Source of the DNA: an alpha proteobacterium AAP38
GTDB taxonomy: Bacteria > Pseudomonadota > Alphaproteobacteria > Azospirillales > Azospirillaceae
Direction of reading: 5' to 3'
DNA: 64,000 nucleotides
Assembly: GCA_001296005.1 (NCBI GenBank)
Contig: LJHR01000026.1
Coordinates: forward strand, 144,211 to 208,210
The stretch's first letter is position 1. Each line of letters opens with the position of its first letter. Positions 16,715 through 27,100 of this stretch are shown piece after piece. The notes below the pieces were generated by a model that had not been told where the DNA came from, did no database searches, and was given only the letters and a program-made list of their open reading frames with translations. The translations under genes and the position numbers were made by a program.

Positions 16715-19663
16715 TCAGTGAAGCAAGGCGGATCGCCCGGCCACACCAAGACTGTTGGTGGGCAAGTGATGGGCCATCGCCTTAAGATCGCTCTCTTCAG
16801 GCATGGACCGGCGAAGCAGGCCATAACCCCGCTCCTGTACGGTGCGGGCCAATTCCTGCCGCTCCTTCAACGCCTCTTCCATCCGTCCTGCCAGGGCAAG
16901 GACGAGCATGCGGGCGTGACGTGCCCATGCCCCATGCAGGGCCGCTCCCCTGCTCTGTGCAAGCCGCAGCCCGCGCTCAATATCCGCAAGCCCGCCACTA
17001 ACCCGGCCAAGATAGGCCAATGCCAAACCGCGCCGGGCCAGATTGATGGCGTCCAATAGAGTCGATCCGGTTGCACGCGAGATGTTGAGCGCCTCGGAGC
17101 TGAAAGCCAGGACATCGCCAAAACGGCGCTGCCGCATCCGGACATCGGCAAGGTCAAGGCGGGCATAAATACGGTTGAACGGATAGCTGCTGGCCTGCGC
17201 GCCCTGCAGCGCCTTCTGAACAAATATCTCCGCCTCTGCGTCCCGTCCAAGCTGGGACAGGCAGCAGGCCCGCTTTCCGGCTATCACCATCCCGGCATCC
17301 AGGGTCAGGTAAAGCCCGCGTTCGTGATTGATCCAGGCTTCCGTCCGTTCCGCCAGATCCAGCAATGTCAGGGCCTGTTCTGCGGACCCATCATCCAGAA
17401 GGCAGGCAGCGGCGATGATCAGCAATTCCGGATGGGCACGGGTCATCCCGCCGCTATAGGCGATAACCGTCTCCGTCAAGGCGACAGCCTGGTCCAGACG
17501 GCCATAAACCCGTTCGTAATTTATCTGCTGCACCATGCCGGCCAGGGCACGCGACTCGTCGCCAGCCGCGCGCGCAAGAACGACCGCACGGTCCAATGCC
17601 AACAGCGCGCGCCCCCCGTCACCCGCGGGCATGGCCGCCCGGGCCAGGGCCAGACGCAGGTCGATGCCATCCAGCATAACCTCATGCGTGTCTTCCAGCT
17701 TTTCATTCGCTTCCACAGCGATGGACAGAAGGGAAACAGCCTCCACCGCCAGGGATCGGCTCAACGCATCCTGTGCGGCGGCACGGCCCGCCTGCACGGC
17801 GGTATCCCAGAGGCAGCCACTGGACGCATGGCGCGCCTGGGCTGCCAACCGGCCTGGCAGCTGCACGAATTCTTTATCCCCCAGCAGCAGGGCCAGGGCG
17901 GCGTGCTGGTGTTGGCGGTCACGCCGCGTGATGCCAGTATAAACAGCCTCATGCAGCAAGGCATGATGGAAGCTGCACTCCTGCCGGGGCAGCAGTCGGG
18001 TTTCATCAATGAAACCCAAACGGATCAGGTCCTGAAGACGATCCCCTATGGTGGCGCTGCGGAAATGCGCGGCCAGCACCGCGATATCGAATGTCGGCCC
18101 GACCACGGACGCCGCCCGCAGCAACTGGCGGGCTTCCTCGTCCAGCATGTCCAGGCGCGCCGCAAGCAATGACTGCACGGTATCCGGTAGCGGGATTTTT
18201 GGTACGGGACCGGGCAGCATAGCCCCGACATCGCCAAGCAGCGCCCCGTTCATCATGAGGACGCGAATGCATTCGACCATGAAAAACGGATTGCCCCTGG
18301 CGCGGCGGGACAAGTCAGCCTTGATCGCTTCCAGCGCCGGCGACTGCCCCATCCACATATCCAGAAGACTGTTCACCTCGGACGCGGCAAGCGGGGACAG
18401 CGGATATTTTCGCAGGACCGTCTGGCTGGCGATGCTGGCCGCCAAGCCTTCCTCTCGGCTGGACAGGACCAGAACCATCCGTGTATCGGCAGGGGTCTGC
18501 TGAAGCAGGGCGGACAGGGTGGCCTGCACCGCCGTGTCCGCCCAATGCGCATCCTCCACCAGCAGGACAAGGGGGTGACGGGTGGCGGCAGACCGGGCCA
18601 GGGCGACAACGGCACTGACCGCCAGCGCCAGAATGGCCGACGCTCCACCCCGGCTTTCATCATTGCTGGGCAGAAGCACACCGACCAAGGCATCCGCCTC
18701 TTCCGGGGAGGCGCCTGCGGCACGCAGCATGGCCGCAATACCACCCCCCGTCCGGGGCAGGGGGCAATCCAGAAGCTCCACAACCAGCTGGTGCAACGGG
18801 CTGGGGGCGCCCACAGGCTCCACCGCGGGCACCTGCCATTCAATCACTCGCAAGCCCCGCGAACGGGCCATGTCGGACAGGGCACGGATCAGGCGCGTTT
18901 TGCCCAGGCCGGCTGCACCCTGCACCAAATGCGCGGAAAATGGCGTCGAATGGTCACCATCCAGGGCGTCCATGGCCAGGCCAAGCTGCTTGCGGATCGA
19001 TTCACGCCCCACAAGCGGCAGGCAATCATCATACTGGCGGCGCCGGGTGCGCAGACCCAGAAACTCATGGCTCTGCGTCGGCTCATCTCCGCCCAGCGCC
19101 AGCAGCATCGAAGGGCGCGTTTCCACCCAATCAGAGATCAGCCGCGCTGTGCAATCCGCCAACCGGGCGCCATTGGGCGGGGCAGATTGCTGCATCTTTG
19201 CCGCGATGTGGATGGCGGGACCCGTCGCGGGATTGGCCGACTGCCGGCCAACCGCCATATGGTCCCACAACACTTCGCCTGAACAGATACCGATACGAAC
19301 AGCCCGACCGCCGCGCGCAACCTCACGAAGAATGGCATCGGCAGCGTAGCAAGCCCGGATCGCGTGATTTTCCTGGGAAACAGGAGCACCGAAAACAGCG
19401 TAGATACCATCGCCAAGGGTCTGGCAAACAGTGCCGCCGAAGGCCAGCACATGGCGGCGCATGATATCGATGATGCCCGACAACTGGTCATAGGCGTCTT
19501 CCGGATCCTGCGGGATCACCAGCTTGGATGATTCAACAATATCGCAGAAGAAGGCCGTCACCATGCGGCGGTCGGCCCGCGTCAGCGCCGGGCGCGCGGA
19601 ACCCACCGATGCAATCATGCCATCGTGTGTGTCTACAACGCTCTCGACACCCGCCACCGACAT
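16715..19663 (-). CDS. Class III cyclase-domain / AAA ATPase / TPR regulator
   Basis: A 982-residue protein. The N-terminal cyclase domain has both metal aspartates, D41 (FFCDIV) and D85 (TLGDGIYAVFG). The usual N...R transition-state pair is replaced by H152 and K156 in GPAIHIAAKMQ. A P-loop ATPase follows with Walker A GAAGLGKTR (249-257) and VLLVEDAHWAD as Walker B. The last ~400 residues are TPR-like helices. Related proteins act as signal-responsive regulators. Whether it makes cAMP is doubtful because of the altered pair, although the H form is common in this subgroup. It lies next to a Crp-family gene cluster, which would suit a cyclic nucleotide signal. Confidence 0.85.
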   Translation of the reverse strand: MSVAGVESVVDTHDGMIASVGSARPALTRADRRMVTAFFCDIVESSKLVIPQDPEDAYDQLSGIIDIMRRHVLAFGGTVCQTLGDGIYAVFGAPVSQENHAIRACYAADAILREVARGGRAVRIGICSGEVLWDHMAVGRQSANPATGPAIHIAAKMQQSAPPNGARLADCTARLISDWVETRPSMLLALGGDEPTQSHEFLGLRTRRRQYDDCLPLVGRESIRKQLGLAMDALDGDHSTPFSAHLVQGAAGLGKTRLIRALSDMARSRGLRVIEWQVPAVEPVGAPSPLHQLVVELLDCPLPRTGGGIAAMLRAAGASPEEADALVGVLLPSNDESRGGASAILALAVSAVVALARSAATRHPLVLLVEDAHWADTAVQATLSALLQQTPADTRMVLVLSSREEGLAASIASQTVLRKYPLSPLAASEVNSLLDMWMGQSPALEAIKADLSRRARGNPFFMVECIRVLMMNGALLGDVGAMLPGPVPKIPLPDTVQSLLAARLDMLDEEARQLLRAASVVGPTFDIAVLAAHFRSATIGDRLQDLIRLGFIDETRLLPRQECSFHHALLHEAVYTGITRRDRQHQHAALALLLGDKEFVQLPGRLAAQARHASSGCLWDTAVQAGRAAAQDALSRSLAVEAVSLLSIAVEANEKLEDTHEVMLDGIDLRLALARAAMPAGDGGRALLALDRAVVLARAAGDESRALAGMVQQINYERVYGRLDQAVALTETVIAYSGGMTRAHPELLIIAAACLLDDGSAEQALTLLDLAERTEAWINHERGLYLTLDAGMVIAGKRACCLSQLGRDAEAEIFVQKALQGAQASSYPFNRIYARLDLADVRMRQRRFGDVLAFSSEALNISRATGSTLLDAINLARRGLALAYLGRVSGGLADIERGLRLAQSRGAALHGAWARHARMLVLALAGRMEEALKERQELARTVQERGYGLLRRSMPEESDLKAMAHHLPTNSLGVAGRSALLH

Positions 19664-19801
19664 TCTGTTTGCCCGCCAACCAATGGTAACGGAATTTAAA
19701 TCAGATACCGACGCCGCAAGCCCACCAAGTCTTATCGGATCGGCAATGGCGCATACGATAGCATCCCATTTCCCCGCTGAAAACTGGTCACAGATAAAAT
19801 A

Positions 19802-21793
19802 TCAGCCATGCGGGGGCAAATTTTGCTTAAGAAATCGTATAATTTCTGCAAGCCCGGCTTCAACGCCTGATGAATGTAAGAATAGGCGCATGGACGAGAA
19901 CCATGGACGGGTACCCGCACCAAGAGTTGACCAGTCGCGATCTCTAACAATTCTCCAGACGGGTGTGCCCACCGCTCCTGCCAGTTCCCCTACGGCGGTC
20001 GGTGCCGTAATCACCAGATCCAGATTGGCGACCAAGGCGGCAAGTCCCTCAAGATCATTGGTAAGGTCCAGATCCGGCATGGTGTGCAGTACTCGCCCTT
20101 CCCTTCCGAGGGCCGCAACCTCCTCCTCCCGGGCCGAATATTGCAGGTTGACCACCTGAATATCCGGTATGGCAAGCAAGGGCGCCCAGGCGTCCACATC
20201 CACATAATTGTGCCGGCGACGCGTGGTTATCAGGCGGGAGCGCCAGCAGATACCAACCCGCAGACCGGCAGGCAGCGCCGCCAACCACTGACGGGCCGTT
20301 TCCGACCGCTTCCGGTCGACCACCAGATAAGGCGCGCCTGTATAGCCAGACAACGACGGGGCGATAAGGCCGGGCAGATCACCGGCCGGGACATGCAGGT
20401 CGGCATCCGGGCGTTCGGGCGCATCCGACCCGTCAGGCGGCAAGCGCTGCGCCCGGATGGATGCCGACGGGAAACTGCGGGTGAAAAGCCCGACCAGACG
20501 GGGATCACACTCGATCACCGTCTGTTCGGCACGGCTGATCGCAGCTGCATATAGGCCTGCGAACATCAGCTCATCACCCAACCCCTGTTCCCGCCAGATC
20601 AACAGCCGCTTGTCGGACGCCGCTTCACCGCGCCACTGAGGTACTGTGAAACGTCGGTCGGGCAATGCTTCTCTTGCGGCGAAACGCCAGGAATAGTCCG
20701 ACCAGCCCTCGGGAAGCTGGCCATCCTCCAAACGAAGCAGCGCACGGGCAACACGGACACGGGGCAAATCGGGGTCAAGCTCCAGCGCCCTGTCGATTGC
20801 CGCGCAACCGCGCGCGCGGTCCCCTTGCGCCAGCCGGCAGAGACCGAGATTGCCCCATACCTCCCCGGAGCCGGGCGCAATGGTCAAGGCCCGGGACAAG
20901 ACGGCTTCCGCTTCCACCAACTGGCCGGTCAGTTCCAGGGCAGCGCCCAGGTTGGTCAGACCCTGAACATTATCCTGTTCCAGACACAGACCCAGGCGAT
21001 AGGCATCAATGGCGGCATCCATCTGATCCAGTTCCTGCAGCGCCACGCCCAGGAAAATAAAGGCCTCTGCACTTTCCGGTGCCGCGTCCACCGCTGCCCG
21101 GTGAAAAGCCAGCGCTTCGCCCAGCTTGCCACGCTCGACCAGGATATTGCCCAGGTTCGACAAGGTTTCCGCATGACCGGGCCGCAGGGTCAGCGCCTGG
21201 CGATAGGCCTGTTCGGCACCCGCCAGCTCCCCCCGAAGGGCCAGGACAGCGCCAAGATTGTTCCAGGCCTGCGCATGTGACGGGTTCGCGGACAGCAGCA
21301 GCCGGTAGGAAGCCACTGCGGCATCCAGCTCGCCGATGGCCCGCTGGCTGTTGGCCAGATTAAACAGGGCCCCCGCATGTCCTGGCCGCCCGTCCAGGGA
21401 TCGGCGATAGGCATCAATGGCCTGCCGGTGGGCACCCATGGCGGCATAGGCGTTTCCCAGATTGAACAGATAGGGGGAATGATCGGGGCGCTGCTGGAGC
21501 GCCTTGCGATGTGCCTCCACAGCGGGCGCTGGATGACCGGCAGCCCGCAGGGCGCTGCCCAGATTGTCCTGAATATCCGCGGCCTGCGGCTGGCGTTTGG
21601 CCGCGTCCTTCAGCAGGCGCACGGCTTCTGTCGGATCACCCATCTGCAATAGGGCAACCCCCAGCAGATTAAGCAGCTGCGCATTGCGCGGATCCCGTGT
21701 CAGCAAGGCCCGGTAGGCACGCGCTGCCCCCGCCACGTCTCCACTCTGGTGCATACGCACCGCCTGTTCGGCTGTAACCGGCATGCCCGTCAT
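19802..21793 (-). CDS. TPR protein with glycosyltransferase-like C-terminal domain, third copy
   Basis: A 663-residue protein with about ten TPR repeats over residues 5-385 (YLFNLGNAYAAMGAHRQAIDAYRRSL and similar). A GT-B-like end contains WREQGLGDELMFAGLYAAAI, RVGICWRSRLITTRRR and a NLDLVITAPTAVGELAGAVGTPVW segment. In the sister at 10.7 kb the matching position reads GVDTAVIHLSAALARPTW, so the domain is the same but the donor-site residue differs (T-A-P-T versus V-D-T-A). It starts 147 bases from the divergent flaF. Like the other two, it is a candidate flagellin glycosyltransferase; three paralogs may add different sugars or act on different flagellins. Confidence 0.75.
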   Translation of the reverse strand: MTGMPVTAEQAVRMHQSGDVAGAARAYRALLTRDPRNAQLLNLLGVALLQMGDPTEAVRLLKDAAKRQPQAADIQDNLGSALRAAGHPAPAVEAHRKALQQRPDHSPYLFNLGNAYAAMGAHRQAIDAYRRSLDGRPGHAGALFNLANSQRAIGELDAAVASYRLLLSANPSHAQAWNNLGAVLALRGELAGAEQAYRQALTLRPGHAETLSNLGNILVERGKLGEALAFHRAAVDAAPESAEAFIFLGVALQELDQMDAAIDAYRLGLCLEQDNVQGLTNLGAALELTGQLVEAEAVLSRALTIAPGSGEVWGNLGLCRLAQGDRARGCAAIDRALELDPDLPRVRVARALLRLEDGQLPEGWSDYSWRFAAREALPDRRFTVPQWRGEAASDKRLLIWREQGLGDELMFAGLYAAAISRAEQTVIECDPRLVGLFTRSFPSASIRAQRLPPDGSDAPERPDADLHVPAGDLPGLIAPSLSGYTGAPYLVVDRKRSETARQWLAALPAGLRVGICWRSRLITTRRRHNYVDVDAWAPLLAIPDIQVVNLQYSAREEEVAALGREGRVLHTMPDLDLTNDLEGLAALVANLDLVITAPTAVGELAGAVGTPVWRIVRDRDWSTLGAGTRPWFSSMRLFLHSSGVEAGLAEIIRFLKQNLPPHG

Positions 21794-21858
21794 CTATTCC
21801 CCACCGCCCCACTATACCGATGCACAGCCCGCCGGCTTTCAAACGGCGACCCACTGTA

Positions 21859-21902
21859 GGGCATTATCCTTGTCGGGCGTACCCCGATGTGGAATAATGC
21901 CT
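21859..21902. repeat. Imperfect hairpin between divergent TPR-GT and flaF genes
   Basis: GGCATTAT/ATAATGCC outer arms and TCGGG/CCCGA inner arms fold over a CGTAC loop. It lies 66 bases from the TPR-GT start and 37 bases upstream of flaF. Could be a shared operator. Confidence 0.35.
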
Positions 21903-21939
21903 CTCATGGATTTACCGTTCAAAGGGCACGGCGAACGTT

Positions 21940-22413
21940 ATGAAGCCTGCGACGGGGTACAACAATCGTCCCACTTCCGATGATCCCCGCGATGTCGAGG
22001 CTTGGGGCCTGACGGAAGCGGCACGCCGCCTGATCCATGCCCGGCAAGCGCCGGAAAATCCGGATCTGTTGCGGCAGGCCCTCTCCCTCAATCAGCGGCT
22101 ATGGACGATATTCCAGACCTCCATGGTCGATCCGGAATGTCCGCTGCCAAAGGATATCCGCGACAATGTGCTGGCTCTGTCCATCATTGTCGACCGGCAG
22201 ACCTTTGACCGGCTCATTGATCTGGATGTCAACAAGCTGGATCGGCTGATCGATATCAACCGGGCCGTGGCTACCGGTCTTTCTCAGCGCCCGACGGCGT
22301 CTGCGGCATCACCAACTGCTCCGTCCGCGTCGGCTGCGCCGCAGACGGCACCGATGCCCAAGCCGCAGGCACCGCCTCCCGGCGCCCCTGGCAAGCTCAG
22401 CATTTCGATCTGA
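21940..22413 (+). CDS. flaF: Flagellar biosynthesis regulator FlaF
   Basis: The 157-residue protein has the FlaF pattern: PRDVEAWGLTEAARRLIHA, then LRQALSLNQRLWTIFQTSM, PLPKDIRDNVLALSIIVDRQTF and LIDINRAVATGL. FlaF is required for flagellin translation or secretion and opposes FlbT in Caulobacter. Residues beyond about 117 form a Pro/Ala-rich tail, absent in short homologs, that ends in KLSISI. It is divergent from a TPR-glycosyltransferase and not adjacent to flbT, which is unusual because flaF-flbT are often paired. A hairpin terminator follows. Confidence 0.88.
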   Translation: MKPATGYNNRPTSDDPRDVEAWGLTEAARRLIHARQAPENPDLLRQALSLNQRLWTIFQTSMVDPECPLPKDIRDNVLALSIIVDRQTFDRLIDLDVNKLDRLIDINRAVATGLSQRPTASAASPTAPSASAAPQTAPMPKPQAPPPGAPGKLSISI

Positions 22414-22426
22414 TATCAGCATCCCG

Positions 22427-22462
22427 GTTCGGTTTCTTTGGGAATCGCCAGAGAAACCGAAC
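22427..22462 (+). terminator. Hairpin terminator after flaF
   Basis: An 11-base perfect stem (GTTCGGTTTCT and complement) with a 14-base loop starts 13 bases past the flaF stop; the following bases are moderately T-rich (TTGCATTTTATCT). Confidence 0.6.
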
Positions 22463-22568
22463 GGAACAGATTGCATTTTATCTAATCGCCCTATAGATTG
22501 GTGCGATAGAGGGGGCTTTTTACGACTACCCGCATTGCTGGGTGTCATAAGGTGAAGGGAGACTTGCC

Positions 22569-23375
22569 ATGGTCTCGTCCGTCAGCGGGTCGAGTTCGGT
22601 TCTGACCACCAGCAGTTCATCTCTGGTGAGCACTAGCCCTACGCCCAGCCTCACTGGCACTGCTGCCGCCTCCACTGTTATTGCCGACACCACCAAGAAG
22701 CTCTCCAACATTGAGCAGCAATTGGCGGATTTCGCGGCTTCGACTGCCAAGGCCAATAAGAAGGCCGAGGCACAGTCCAAGATCCAGGTACAGACCTTCG
22801 AGAAGCAGGTGCGCAAGTCGCCCTACTCCACGAACGGTGCCGCCACCGACATCGGCACGCTGGTCAAGGACAGCACCCGCCTGAACGTCTATTCGAATAT
22901 CAAGAAGGACGACAAGGGCGACGTCTTCAAGGTCCGCGTACAGACCGCAGGTGAGGCCCAGATCGGTGTTCTGGGTGATCCCGGTCTGCGCGTGCAGGTC
23001 ATGTCCCGCTATGGCGCCGTTGTGGCTGACAGCAAAGAGGGGCTGGGATCGACCAGCGACAATTACAAGGCCCTGCAGAAGGGCGATTACAAGTTGCCGG
23101 CGGGGGACTACTTCATCAAGGTCACCAATGACGGGAACGGCCCCGTGAAGGACAGCAAGGGCAACGTCCTGACGTCCAAGAATTATGCGATCCAGATGTC
23201 CATGGGTGTCTACCGCAAGGATTATGACACGGTGGCCCAGCAGCCCAAGGCTGGCGACGGCGTGCCGCAGCAGTCTGTGGGACAGCTGGAGTTGCAGAAC
23301 ATGCTGACCGCCGCGCAGAATTTCGATACCGGCCTGTCCGGTACGGCCAAGCTGAACAACGCGCTGTTCGGCTGA
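22569..23375 (+). CDS. Hypothetical protein of flagellar region, possibly exported
   Basis: A 268-residue protein without a Sec signal. The first ~40 residues are Ser/Thr-rich (SSVSGSSSVLTTSSSSLV), as in some flagellar-secreted proteins. A coiled segment follows (KKLSNIEQQLADFAASTAKANKKAEAQ, residues 42-68). Then comes a beta-rich domain with VFKVRVQTAGEAQIGVLGDPGLRVQVMSRYG and YKLPAGDYFIKVTND, resembling bacterial pre-peptidase beta-sandwich modules. It ends with a helical LQNMLTAAQNFDTGLSG. Lysine content is higher than its neighbours. The gene stands alone, convergent with the SprA-like gene. I do not recognise a named family. Confidence 0.65.
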   Translation: MVSSVSGSSSVLTTSSSSLVSTSPTPSLTGTAAASTVIADTTKKLSNIEQQLADFAASTAKANKKAEAQSKIQVQTFEKQVRKSPYSTNGAATDIGTLVKDSTRLNVYSNIKKDDKGDVFKVRVQTAGEAQIGVLGDPGLRVQVMSRYGAVVADSKEGLGSTSDNYKALQKGDYKLPAGDYFIKVTNDGNGPVKDSKGNVLTSKNYAIQMSMGVYRKDYDTVAQQPKAGDGVPQQSVGQLELQNMLTAAQNFDTGLSGTAKLNNALFG

Positions 23376-23385
23376 TCCTCGTTCT

Positions 23386-23988
23386 CTACGCTGAAATTGC
23401 TACATTGAAGGCGGGTTGCGTCACGGACGCAGCCCGTTGGTAGCTGCTTGTCGCCTGCCGGGCATTGGCCTGCCGCAATCCCCCGCCCTGGGCATTGCCA
23501 TCCTGATCATCGCCTGACCGCGATTGCCGCAGCTCCGTCTGCGCCTGGGCCTTTGTGGCATCGGCCTGCGAAGCCACGGCCCGGTCCTGGGGGGAAGGGT
23601 TCTGGGGTGCCAGCGCCGCCCGTTTCACCACCTCCATTTTGGTGATTGTAGCTTCGGGGTTCCCCCTTACCGGAGCGACATCGATCGGTACCTCACCGGC
23701 AGTCGCATAGCGGCGGCCATCGGGCCCGGTCGTGTACTCAAGCTGGATACCGCCCGCATAGGGGCCGCCCGCCGTTTTGTGCGCCTGCTCATGGGTCCGC
23801 ACCTCGGCATCGGTCTTTTTCAGCTCCCGCAGCTGTGACTGCTGGTCGCTGGTCAGGTTCTTTTCAGCTGCTGGCGTACCCGGTGGGGCTGTCTCCGCCG
23901 CCTGGCCCGTGCCAGCCGCACCCTGCCCCCGCCGTCCCTGGCCGGCGGGGGGTGTGAACAGCACAGAGGAGATGCCGGAGATGGACAT
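23386..23988 (-). CDS. SprA-related putative metalloprotease family protein
   Basis: The 200-residue protein has the SprA-family core: [31 protein letters not shown], with the HEQAH zinc motif about residues 65-69. [48 protein letters not shown] follows, then [13 protein letters not shown]. HExxH-type motifs suggest a metallopeptidase, but activity is not proven in the family. Members are common near flagellar genes of alphaproteobacteria. The tail is Gln/Arg-rich and low in complexity. It converges on the unknown gene at 22.6 kb with a 10-base gap and is 400 bases from the flgE end. Confidence 0.85.
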   Translation of the reverse strand: MSISGISSVLFTPPAGQGRRGQGAAGTGQAAETAPPGTPAAEKNLTSDQQSQLRELKKTDAEVRTHEQAHKTAGGPYAGGIQLEYTTGPDGRRYATAGEVPIDVAPVRGNPEATITKMEVVKRAALAPQNPSPQDRAVASQADATKAQAQTELRQSRSGDDQDGNAQGGGLRQANARQATSSYQRAASVTQPAFNVAISA

Positions 23989-24140
23989 GGCACAGGCGGC
24001 AGCAGATTATGGTCACCCGAATTGTACTGCTGCGACCGGCCTGGCCAAACCCCAAAAATGCGAAATCCCGGCCCCACGGGAGGGGGCCGGGATCGACACG
24101 CCATGCAGCTAGGGGTAAGGGGCCGCTGCCGCCCGTCAGG

Positions 24141-27100
24141 TTACCGCTTCAGGTTGATCGTCTCCGTCAGCATTTCGTCGGTGGTCGTGATCACGCGGGT
24201 ATTGGCCGTGTAGGACCGCTGCGCCACGATCAGCTTGGTGAATTCCTGCGCGATATCGACGTTCGATCCTTCGATGGAGCTTGCGGCGATCACGCCGGCA
24301 CCGTTGACGCCGGTGGAGGTGAAGCGGGCGCGACCGCTATCCGCCGTTTCGGTGAAGGTGCCGCCCGTTTCACGGCCCAGCGCGTTCGCATTGTTGAACA
24401 GCACCAGAGGCACCTGTGCGATCACACGGCGGCGACCATTGTCATAATTGGCGACAACGTCACCGTTTTCGCGGATTTCCACGTCCCGGAAGGTACCCTG
24501 CGGGCTGCCATCCTGAAGCAGGGAGGTCACGTTGATGGCGTTGCCCTCATACTCCGTAAGGCCCGTTGCTTCACCGAACGTCCCGAGATCCAGCGTGATG
24601 CGCTGCGGGCCGTTGCCATAATCGACGGTGAAGCTGACCTGGGCGGGCTGGCCGCCTTCGGTCACGGCGCTCACCGTGGCATTGCCGGTGCCGACATTCG
24701 CGGAAGACAAGCTGGACAGCGTACCGGCCTTGGCGGCTTCACCATTCGGCAGCGTACCACCGAAGTTCAGCGTGATGTGCGGCGGCGTGGTGCCGATGTT
24801 GGAGCTGGGCTCACCCAGGAAGGGAATGCCATCCTGGTTGCTGGTCATGGTGATGACGCCGCCGACCGAGGTGGCCTGCACCGGAATGCCGCTTTCCTGG
24901 TTCACCTTCAGGGCCAGATTGGCGGCGATCTCATCCAGCGACACTTCATTGCCGGTCGTCGTGTAGGTGATGGTGCGGTTGAAGTTCGGGGCCACTTCCT
25001 GGGTGCCGTTCAGCTGGATGCTGGCATCCTTGGCCGTCAGCAGAATGCCGTTGGTGACACCGTCATCCTTGATGGCCGATGCCGTGAACGGCGCGCCGAA
25101 ATCATTGCCCACCTTTGTGACAAGGGCATCCAGCACGCTGGCCGGTGTCGGGAAATCACCGATATTCTGTTCCGTGATCTGCACCGCGTAGGTGGTGCCA
25201 TTCATGGTGACGGCATAGCGGTTGCCAACAGCCGGCGTAGCGGTTGTCGTGGAGAAGTCAAAGAACTGCGACGACGGATCGGTAGCCAGATCATCCGTAC
25301 CGGTGACACGGAACGGCGTGTCGACGGCATTGCCAGTCAGCACCAGCTTGTTGCCACTGACCGTTGGCGTCACGTCGGCAGAAGTGATCTGCGGCAGGAA
25401 CAAGTTAGTCAGGGCCTCCGTCGTCGTCGGCGGCTGCGTCGGCAGACCGTCCAGGTCAGCCTGAGTCAGGGGGCCGTAATTATAAGCAGTCCCATTGATG
25501 GTGACGCTGTAGACGTCGCCGACCTTCGGCGCTGTGCTGGGATAGGAAACTTCAGTCACCTGAGAGGCGGAAGCCGAAGGCTGAGTCGTCGTCGTGCCTT
25601 CCAGGGAGATGGGATCGACCTGGTTGGTCGACGGGCTGCGCAACGTCACAGAGTAAGTGGCGCCGACATCACCCGGCACACCGGTGATGGAGATGCGCTG
25701 CGTCTGACGCGAACCGGTGATATTGCCCTGGACCGAGCTGACGAAGGTCGTGTTGTCCGCCGGCGGCGCATTGTTGACATTGGCCTGCATGAGGCGGTCA
25801 CGACCGCTGACGGTGAAGGCTGTGTTAACATTGTCAGCCGTCAGGACCAAGCGGGTGCCCGACACGGACGCCGTCACACCCAGGGCTTGGGCGTTGATAT
25901 CGGCGGCGAAGGTGGCCAGTTCGGTCGCCATGTCGTTACCCGAGACGGGCGCGTAGGTGATAGTGGTCCCGTTGATGGTCACCGACATGTCGTTTTCGTC
26001 GTCGGTAATGTCACGGTTCGGGTAGCTCATCTCCGTGACCTGGGCTGCCGACGACGAAGCCGCCGTCGTGGTCGTGCCGGCCTGCTCACCGACATTGAAG
26101 CTGTCGCCAACCGTCGTGCCACGCAGGGTCAGCGTGTTGCCCGTCACCGAGGCGATGACCTTCTCCGTGGAGGAGTTGGCATTCACTTGCGCGGCCAGCG
26201 CCGTCACGACACCGTTCAGGTCTTTCAGCTGACCAATATTGGCCGCCGTCACCTTGACCGTATAGGTCTGGGTGCTGTTGTTGTCGACATTCAGCGTGAA
26301 TTCGTCGCCGATATCGACCGAGCTGCCGGCAAAGGTGATCACGGACTGCTGCTGCTGCGTGCTGGTCGCCGGGGTCGTCACCGGGGCATTGGCCGTGTTG
26401 ACGGTCGGCGTCGCATTGTTGACGTTGGTCGTCAGGGTGAAATCATCGCCCGCCGTGGTGGCAGAGATGCGCAGACGGCCATTGGAAACATTGGCGGTCA
26501 CACCGACCGGCGGCACGGCGCCGTTGATCTTGTCGGCCAGGGACTGGGCGACGCCGGTCAGATTGGACAGCTGCGAGGAGTTGGTGGTGGTCACCGTCTC
26601 GGTGAACTCCACGCCATTGATCGCAACGCGATAGGTATCGCCGATCTTGAAGGCGCCGTCGCCATTGGGCGACGTGAACTGCACTTCCTCGATCTGCTTG
26701 CGCGGCGTGATGCCCTGGGTCAGCGAGGTGGACTGGGCGGAGACCGGGAAGCCATCCAGGTTGCCGGACAGGGGCAGGTTGCCGACAGCGCCCGGCGTAT
26801 CGACGGACAGGCGCCAGGCACCATCCACCTGGCCCGGACGCCAGCCCAGGGTGATGTCGCGCGGCTTACCCGTGCTGTCAAAGATCTGGATCGTGGTCGG
26901 CTGGATCGGCTGGCCCGGCGTCGGATCGGTCGGCAAGTTCGCACGCAGCTCGATCGACTTGGTCGGAACCGGGCTGTCAATGTCGGCCGTGACCTGGATG
27001 GGTGTGGCGGAGGTCGAGAAAGAGTTCGTCGCCTCGCTGTAGATATAGCCGTTCAGCGCAAAGCCGGAGCGGTTGACCAGGATGCGCTCGTCGTTCAGTT

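Noticed and set aside
21906..21983. A 25-codon leader peptide overlapping the flaF start
   Set aside because: No ribosome site, and it overlaps flaF out of frame; probably chance.
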